Below are positions 59,541-64,000 of a DNA stretch of 64,000 bases, piece after piece (position 1 is the first letter of the stretch; each line of letters begins with the position of its first letter). The notes under the pieces were generated by a model. That model saw only the letters and a list, made by a program, of their open reading frames with translations, was not told the origin of the DNA and ran no database searches. Origin of the DNA: an uncultured bacterium (GTDB lineage Bacteria; Krumholzibacteriota; Krumholzibacteriia; LZORAL124-64-63). The stretch lies in the NCBI GenBank assembly GCA_937864225.1, contig CALMJK010000005.1, forward strand, positions 186,001 to 250,000, given 5' to 3'. A program made the translations under genes and the position numbers.

Positions 59541-60590
59541 ATGAGATATAAACGATTTATTTTCAATGCTTTGTTCGGTATTTACGGTTTTGGAGTTCTG
59601 GCCGCGGCGTCCGGCTGCGGGCGTGGCGGGGACAATCCGACCGACACGCTGCTGCTCGCCGCTTACACGGTGCCGAAGGAGGCCTACGAGCGGGAAATCA
59701 TTCCAACCTTCCAGCGGCACTGGCAACAGAAGAAGGGGCGCCGGGTCGTCGTGCAGCAATCGTACGAGGCGTCGGGCGCCCAGTCGCGCGCCGTGGTCGG
59801 CGGCTTCGAGGCGGACGTCGTGGCCCTCTCCCTCGAGGGCGACGTGGACCGGATCGTCGAGGCCGGCCTCATCACCCACGACTGGCACGCCCGCCCCTGG
59901 AACGGTTACATCACCCGCTCGCTCGTGGTGATCGGGACGCGCCCGGACAATCCCAAGGCCATCCTGGACTGGGCCGACCTCGCCCGGCCGGACGTGGAAG
60001 TGCTCTATCCCAACCCGAAGACCTCGGGCGGCGCGATGTGGTGCGTGAACGCGATCTGGGGAGCCGGCCTGGGCGTGGGCGGCGGCGCGACCGCGGCGCC
60101 CGATTCCGCCGGCGCGCGCGCGCTGGTCAAGGGCATCCAGGCCCGCGTGAAGGTCATGGACAAGTCGGGCCGCGAGTCGGTGACGACGTTCGAGCGCGGC
60201 ATCGGGGACGCGCTGGTCACCTACGAGAACGAGCTCCTGCTGCGGACCATGCAGGGGCGGGCGATCTCCTTCGTGATTCCCGACGCGACGATCCTGATCG
60301 AGAATCCCGTCGCCGTCGTGGACCGCAACGTCGACAAACACGGCTCGCGCGAGGTGGCCGAGGAGTTCGTCCGCTTCCTGCATGAAGAGCAGGCGCAGCA
60401 CGCGTTCGCGCATTACGGCTTCCGCCCGGCGAGCCCTAAGATCATGAAAGAGGTTTCCGTCCACTTCCCCGAGCCGGCGCGGCTGTTCACGATCGCCGAT
60501 CTCGGCGGCTGGGCCCAGGTGCGCGAGACCCTGTACGGCGAGGACGGCGTCTGGACGGAGGTCGTCCAGGAACTGGCCCGGGGGCGGTAA
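59541..60590 (+). CDS. sbp: Sulfate/thiosulfate ABC transporter substrate-binding protein
   Basis: The 349 aa protein has a secretion signal ending at AASGC (possible lipoprotein Cys), then the sulfate-binding pattern: LLLAAYTVPKEAYEREIIPTF, QQSYEASGAQSRAVVGG, EADVVALSLEGDVDRI, NPKTSGGAMW and TYENELL. It captures sulfate or thiosulfate in the periplasm. The codons for the first 20 residues are A/T-rich compared with the rest, which helps initiation. ATG 59541 with GGGAGGCGATC. The next gene follows without a gap. Confidence 0.93.
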   Translation: MRYKRFIFNALFGIYGFGVLAAASGCGRGGDNPTDTLLLAAYTVPKEAYEREIIPTFQRHWQQKKGRRVVVQQSYEASGAQSRAVVGGFEADVVALSLEGDVDRIVEAGLITHDWHARPWNGYITRSLVVIGTRPDNPKAILDWADLARPDVEVLYPNPKTSGGAMWCVNAIWGAGLGVGGGATAAPDSAGARALVKGIQARVKVMDKSGRESVTTFERGIGDALVTYENELLLRTMQGRAISFVIPDATILIENPVAVVDRNVDKHGSREVAEEFVRFLHEEQAQHAFAHYGFRPASPKIMKEVSVHFPEPARLFTIADLGGWAQVRETLYGEDGVWTEVVQELARGR

Positions 60591-61457
60591 TTGTCAGGCG
60601 CAGAAGTGCTTAGAAGGCGGCCGCGCGGCGCGCGGGCCGCCCGGGCGGCCGGCGCCGAGCGGTCCGCGCTCGGGCTGCGACGCGCGGCGCTGGGCTACGT
60701 CGGCCTGTTCGTGGCGCTGCCGGTCGCGGCGCTGGCGGCCCGCGCGCTGGCCGATGGACCGGCCAGTCTCCTGGCCGCGCTGCGCCGGCCCGAGGCCTTC
60801 ACCTCGCTCTGGCTCACATTCCGGCTGGCCTTGGCCCTCATCGCCGTCAACACGGTCATGGGCACCCTCATGGCGTGGGTGCTCGTGCGTCATCCGTTTC
60901 CCGGCCGCTCGCTGGTCAACGCGTTGATCGATCTGCCGTTCGCCATCCCCACCATCGTCACGGGCCTCATGCTGATCGTGCTCTATGGGCCGCAGGGCGT
61001 GGTGGGCCGATTCCTTTCCGAGCGCGGGGTCGAGATCATCTACGCGAAACCCGGCATCGTGTTGGCCCTGCTTTTCGTGACGTTCCCGTTCGTGGTGCGC
61101 GCCGTGCAGCCGGTCCTGATGGAACTCGATCGCGACATGGAGGAGGCCGCGGCCACGCTCGGCGCGTCCCGGTGGACGGTCTTTCGGCGCGTCGTGCTGC
61201 CGGCGCTGCTGCCGGCCATCCTGACCGGCGCGGCGCTCTCGTTCAGCCGCGCGCTAGGGGAGTTCGGCTCGGTGATCATGGTGGCGGGCAACATTCCGCT
61301 GCGCACGCAGACCGCGCCCGTCTACGTGTACGGAGAGATCGAGAGCGACAACCACGCCGGCGCTCTGGCCGTGTCGCTGGTGCTGTTGCTCGGCTCGCTG
61401 TTCGTGCTGATCGTCCTGCACCGCCTGCAAACGCTCGGGAGGCGGCGCGATGGCTGA
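60591..61457 (+). CDS. cysT: Sulfate ABC transporter permease CysT
   Basis: The 288 aa protein has an Arg/Ala-rich head, six membrane helices and the EAA-loop motif EEAAATLGASRWTVFRRVVLP that binds CysA. ALGEFGSVIMVAGNIPLRTQT is typical of CysT. It forms a channel with CysW. The start codon is TTG 60591, immediately after the stop of the sbp gene. It overlaps cysW by 8 nt. Confidence 0.93.
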   Translation: MSGAEVLRRRPRGARAARAAGAERSALGLRRAALGYVGLFVALPVAALAARALADGPASLLAALRRPEAFTSLWLTFRLALALIAVNTVMGTLMAWVLVRHPFPGRSLVNALIDLPFAIPTIVTGLMLIVLYGPQGVVGRFLSERGVEIIYAKPGIVLALLFVTFPFVVRAVQPVLMELDRDMEEAAATLGASRWTVFRRVVLPALLPAILTGAALSFSRALGEFGSVIMVAGNIPLRTQTAPVYVYGEIESDNHAGALAVSLVLLLGSLFVLIVLHRLQTLGRRRDG

Positions 61458-62286
61458 GAACGCGACGGCCTTTCGACGCGAGAGCCCGTGGGGCCGGCGC
61501 CTGCTGATCGCCGCCGTGCTCGTCTGGTTCGCGCTGCTGCTCCTGTTGCCGCTGGCCGCGCTGGTGCGCGGCGCCTGGCGAGAGGGGATCGGCGCCGGAC
61601 TCGACTCGCTGCGCCGGCCCGAGGCGCGCCAGGCCTTCGCCCTCACGTTCTGGATCACGCTGGTCGCGGTGACCGTGAACACGGTCGGCGGCGTGGCGCT
61701 GGCGCTCGTGCTCGTGCGGCAGCGCTTTCGCGGCCGGCTGCTGCTCGAGGGGATCGTCGACCTGCCGTTTTCCGTCTCGCCCGTGGTGGCCGGGTTCATG
61801 TTCCTGCTGCTGTTCGGGCCGCACGGCTGGCTCGGGCGCTGGTTCGAGGCGGGCGGCATCCGTGTCGTCTATGCTCTGCCGGGCATGATGCTCGCGACGA
61901 TCTTCGTCACCTTCCCCTTCGTCACGCGCGAGGTGGCGCCGGTGTTCCGCGAGTGCGGACTGGAGCAGGAGGAGGCGGCGCGCACGCTGGGTGCGAGCGG
62001 CTGGCAGGCTTTCTGGCGGGTGACGTTGCCGTCGGTGCGCTGGGGGCTGGCCTACGGCGTTACGCTGACCGTCGCGCGCTCGCTGGGTGAATTCGGCGCC
62101 GTGCTCGTGGTGAGCGGCAGCATCATCGGGCGCACGCAGACCGCGACGCTGCACATCCATCAGGCGTACGCCGATTTCCATTACGCGGGCGCCTTCGCGG
62201 CGTCGCTGGCGCTGGCGCTCGTGTCGTTCATTCTGCTGGCGTGCATGGAGTTTCTGCAGCGCCGCGCGCGCGCAGGCCGGTCCTGA
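61450..62286 (+). CDS. cysW: Sulfate ABC transporter permease CysW
   Basis: The 278 aa partner of CysT has six membrane helices and the EAA motif [21 protein letters not shown], followed by [26 protein letters not shown], the CysW pattern. ATG 61450 lies inside cysT with GGGAGG upstream. The gene ends 23 nt before cysA. Confidence 0.93.
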   Translation: MAENATAFRRESPWGRRLLIAAVLVWFALLLLLPLAALVRGAWREGIGAGLDSLRRPEARQAFALTFWITLVAVTVNTVGGVALALVLVRQRFRGRLLLEGIVDLPFSVSPVVAGFMFLLLFGPHGWLGRWFEAGGIRVVYALPGMMLATIFVTFPFVTREVAPVFRECGLEQEEAARTLGASGWQAFWRVTLPSVRWGLAYGVTLTVARSLGEFGAVLVVSGSIIGRTQTATLHIHQAYADFHYAGAFAASLALALVSFILLACMEFLQRRARAGRS

Positions 62287-62309
62287 CGAGGCGCCGGCAG
62301 GAGGCACCG

Positions 62310-63440
62310 ATGGGGATCAAGATCCGCAATCTGACCAAGCGGTTCCCGCCGGCCCGAGGCGAAACCGAGGGGCTGCTGGCGGTCGACGACGTCAGCTTCG
62401 CGGTGCCCGAGGGGCATCTCGTCGCGCTCCTGGGGCCCAGCGGTTCGGGCAAGAGCACGATCCTGCGCGCGATCGCCGGCCTCGAGATTCCGGACGCGGG
62501 CACGATCGAACTCGAGGGGCGCGACGTGACCGGCGTGCCGGCCCACCGCCGCGGCATCGGGTTCGTCTTCCAGCACTACGCCCTTTTCCGGCACGCGACG
62601 GTGCGGGGGAACATCGCGTTCGGCCTCGAGGTGCGAAGGTGGCCGCGCGAGGCGATCCGGGGGCGGGTCGCCGAGCTGCTCGACCTCGTGCAGCTGGTCG
62701 GGCACGCCGACCGCTACCCGGCGCAGCTCTCGGGCGGGCAGCGACAGCGCGTGGCGCTGGCTCGCGCCCTGGCGCCCCGGCCCAGTGTCCTGCTCCTGGA
62801 CGAACCCTTCGGCGCGCTCGACGCCAAGGTGCGCCGGAACCTGGCCGCGCAGCTGCGCCAGCTGCACGACGAGGTGCGCACGACCACGGTCTTCGTCACG
62901 CACGATCAAGAGGAGGCGATCGAGATCGCCGACGAGATCGTCGTCCTCAACCGGGGTCGGGTCGAGCAGACGGGCACCGCGGAGGAGATCTACGACGGGC
63001 CGGCCACCAGGTTCGTGGCGAGCTTCATCGGCAACGTGAACGTGATCGAGGGCCGCGTGGAGGCGGGGGGTCTGCGCCTGGGGCCGCGTCGCGTGCCGGC
63101 GCCGGACCTGGCCGCGCCGCCCGGCGCGGGGGAGGTCGTGCTCTTGGTGCGGCCCGAGGACCTGGCGATCGTGGCGGCGGCGGAAGGCGACGCGGGCGCG
63201 GCCGGCACGCTGCCGGCCGAGGTGCGCGGCGTCCACTATCGCGGCGATCGCTTCGAGATCGATCTCGACCTGGGCGGCCTGCCCGTGCGCGCGATCGAGC
63301 CGAAGCAGGTCGCGCGCGCGGCCGCCCGTCGCGCGGGGGAGAGGGTGCGCGTGCGCTTTCTGCGGCACTCGGTTTTCGAGACTCCCGACCAGCACGTTCG
63401 CATCAGGGAACAGATGCGCAGTCTGGGCTACATGGAGTAG
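62310..63440 (+). CDS. cysA: Sulfate ABC transporter ATP-binding protein CysA
   Basis: The 376 aa protein has Walker [11 protein letters not shown]-loop VFQHYALF, signature [15 protein letters not shown], Walker [13 protein letters not shown], the His switch in VTHDQEEA and a C-terminal TOBE-like domain ([26 protein letters not shown]). It energises CysTW. ATG 62310 has GCAGGAGG upstream. A hairpin follows the stop. Confidence 0.95.
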   Translation: MGIKIRNLTKRFPPARGETEGLLAVDDVSFAVPEGHLVALLGPSGSGKSTILRAIAGLEIPDAGTIELEGRDVTGVPAHRRGIGFVFQHYALFRHATVRGNIAFGLEVRRWPREAIRGRVAELLDLVQLVGHADRYPAQLSGGQRQRVALARALAPRPSVLLLDEPFGALDAKVRRNLAAQLRQLHDEVRTTTVFVTHDQEEAIEIADEIVVLNRGRVEQTGTAEEIYDGPATRFVASFIGNVNVIEGRVEAGGLRLGPRRVPAPDLAAPPGAGEVVLLVRPEDLAIVAAAEGDAGAAGTLPAEVRGVHYRGDRFEIDLDLGGLPVRAIEPKQVARAAARRAGERVRVRFLRHSVFETPDQHVRIREQMRSLGYME

Positions 63441-63446
63441 GCTCGT

Positions 63447-63475
63447 GGAGCCGGGCGGACGGACCGGCCGGCTCC
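63447..63475 (+). terminator. Hairpin after cysA
   Basis: GGAGCCGG (63447-63454) and CCGGCTCC (63468-63475) form an 8-bp perfect stem with a 13-nt loop, 7 nt after the cysA stop. No T-run. Probable end of the sulfate operon transcript. Confidence 0.5.
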
Positions 63476-63505
63476 CGCGAACCATTGGCGCGCCGAGGTG
63501 CCGTC

Positions 63506-64000
63506 ATGCTCGACGACTACGCGTTCGCCGGTTTTCCGCCGGAGTGCCTGCGATTTTTCCGCGGCCTCGCTCGACACAACGACCGCGAGTGGTTCGGCGC
63601 GCACAAGTCCGACTACGAGCGGGACGTGCTCGTTCCCGCCCGCGCCTTCGTCGTGGCGATGGGCGCGCGCTTGCGCCGTCTCTCGCCCGATCTGCGCGTC
63701 GACCCGCGCACCGGTGGCTCCGGCTCGATCTTCCGGATTCACCGCGACGTCCGCTTCAGCAAGGACAAGCGCCCCTACAAGACGAACCTGGGCATTCTGT
63801 TCTGGGAGGGGGAGCGCAAGAGAGGGTCCGGCTACTATTTCCACCTCGAGCCGTCCGGCCTCGAGCTCTATGTCGGAATGTACACTTTCGACAAGGACCA
63901 GCTGAGCGCCTGGCGGCGCGCCGTCGACGATCCGGCCAGCGGCCGGCTGCTCGCCGCGTTGCTGAGGAAAGCGGCGCGCCAGGGCTACGAGATCGGCGGC
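63506..64000 (+). CDS. DUF2461/TIGR02453 family protein (3' end cut by window edge)
   Basis: The first 165 residues are in the window: FPPECLRFFRGLARHNDREWFGAHK, IFRIHRDVRFSKDKRPYKTNLGI, GYYFHLEPSGLELYVGMY. This is the DUF2461 pattern; the family is widespread and of unknown biochemical role, with a conserved basic patch (RDVRFSKDK.PYK). It continues beyond 64000 in the same frame. ATG 63506 has only a weak GAGGTG ribosome site. Confidence 0.9.
   Translation, partial: MLDDYAFAGFPPECLRFFRGLARHNDREWFGAHKSDYERDVLVPARAFVVAMGARLRRLSPDLRVDPRTGGSGSIFRIHRDVRFSKDKRPYKTNLGILFWEGERKRGSGYYFHLEPSGLELYVGMYTFDKDQLSAWRRAVDDPASGRLLAALLRKAARQGYEIGG

Overview
This is a GC-rich, gene-dense bacterial chromosome segment with short intergenic gaps and many start/stop overlaps (ATGA, GTGA, TTGA). 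Two exported proteins end in a FlgD-like Ig sorting domain (consensus RVRTL...WDG.DDGGR.LPSGVY). They occur together with a large H+-pyrophosphatase, GluRS and GlnRS side by side, and TPR and alkaline-phosphatase-superfamily proteins. This points to an uncultured FCB-type phylum such as Krumholzibacteriota or Eisenbacteria. That placement is inference; no rRNA gene is present. Where promoters can be read they are standard sigma70 boxes (TTGACA/TATAAT-like, 16-18 bp apart), and most Shine-Dalgarno sites are GGAGG-like.

Layout. 1-6.9 kb: a secreted subtilase cut by the window edge, a tRNA-queuosine mannosyltransferase homologue, a HAD phosphatase, an esterase and an unknown gene. 7.2-15.6 kb: a signalling cluster made of a membrane coiled-coil protein, a CheA-like protein without a kinase core, an excisionase-type HTH protein, and two HD-GYP proteins of which one has lost its catalytic His. 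16.3-21.7 kb: the housekeeping run tRNA(CAU)-tilS-ftsH-folP-cdaA on the minus strand. 21.8-30.3 kb: a divergent ketol-acid reductoisomerase, a YIP1 protein, a MacA-like adaptor with two FtsX/MacB-type permeases, and hppA. 30.3-39.3 kb (minus): a FlgD-domain exported protein, a four-gene coupled operon with two large alkaline-phosphatase-superfamily proteins, a serine-less alpha/beta hydrolase and an MBL hydrolase. 39.5-46.1 kb (plus): a TPR protein, a lipoprotein, gltX and a holin-like/phosphatase fusion.

46.2-51.05 kb (minus) is the most interesting part, an apparently complete ribosomal peptide (RiPP) locus. It has two paralogous Cys-rich precursors of 43 and 48 residues, both starting MFYLIDP and each with its own sigma70 promoter. 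A 10-bp attenuator-like stem separates the second precursor from two different radical SAM/SPASM maturases, and an MsbA-type ABC exporter follows. The two short precursor genes are the kind automated annotation omits.

51.1-54.6 kb groups a zinc-motif-less GluRS, GlnRS, tRNA-Gln and tRNA-Glu around a divergent promoter pair. 54.7-59.1 kb: a peroxiredoxin, two more alkaline-phosphatase-superfamily enzymes and a lysine 2,3-aminomutase. 59.4-63.4 kb: a sulfate ABC importer (sbp-cysT-cysW-cysA) behind an AT-rich operator-like repeat. The window ends inside a DUF2461 gene.
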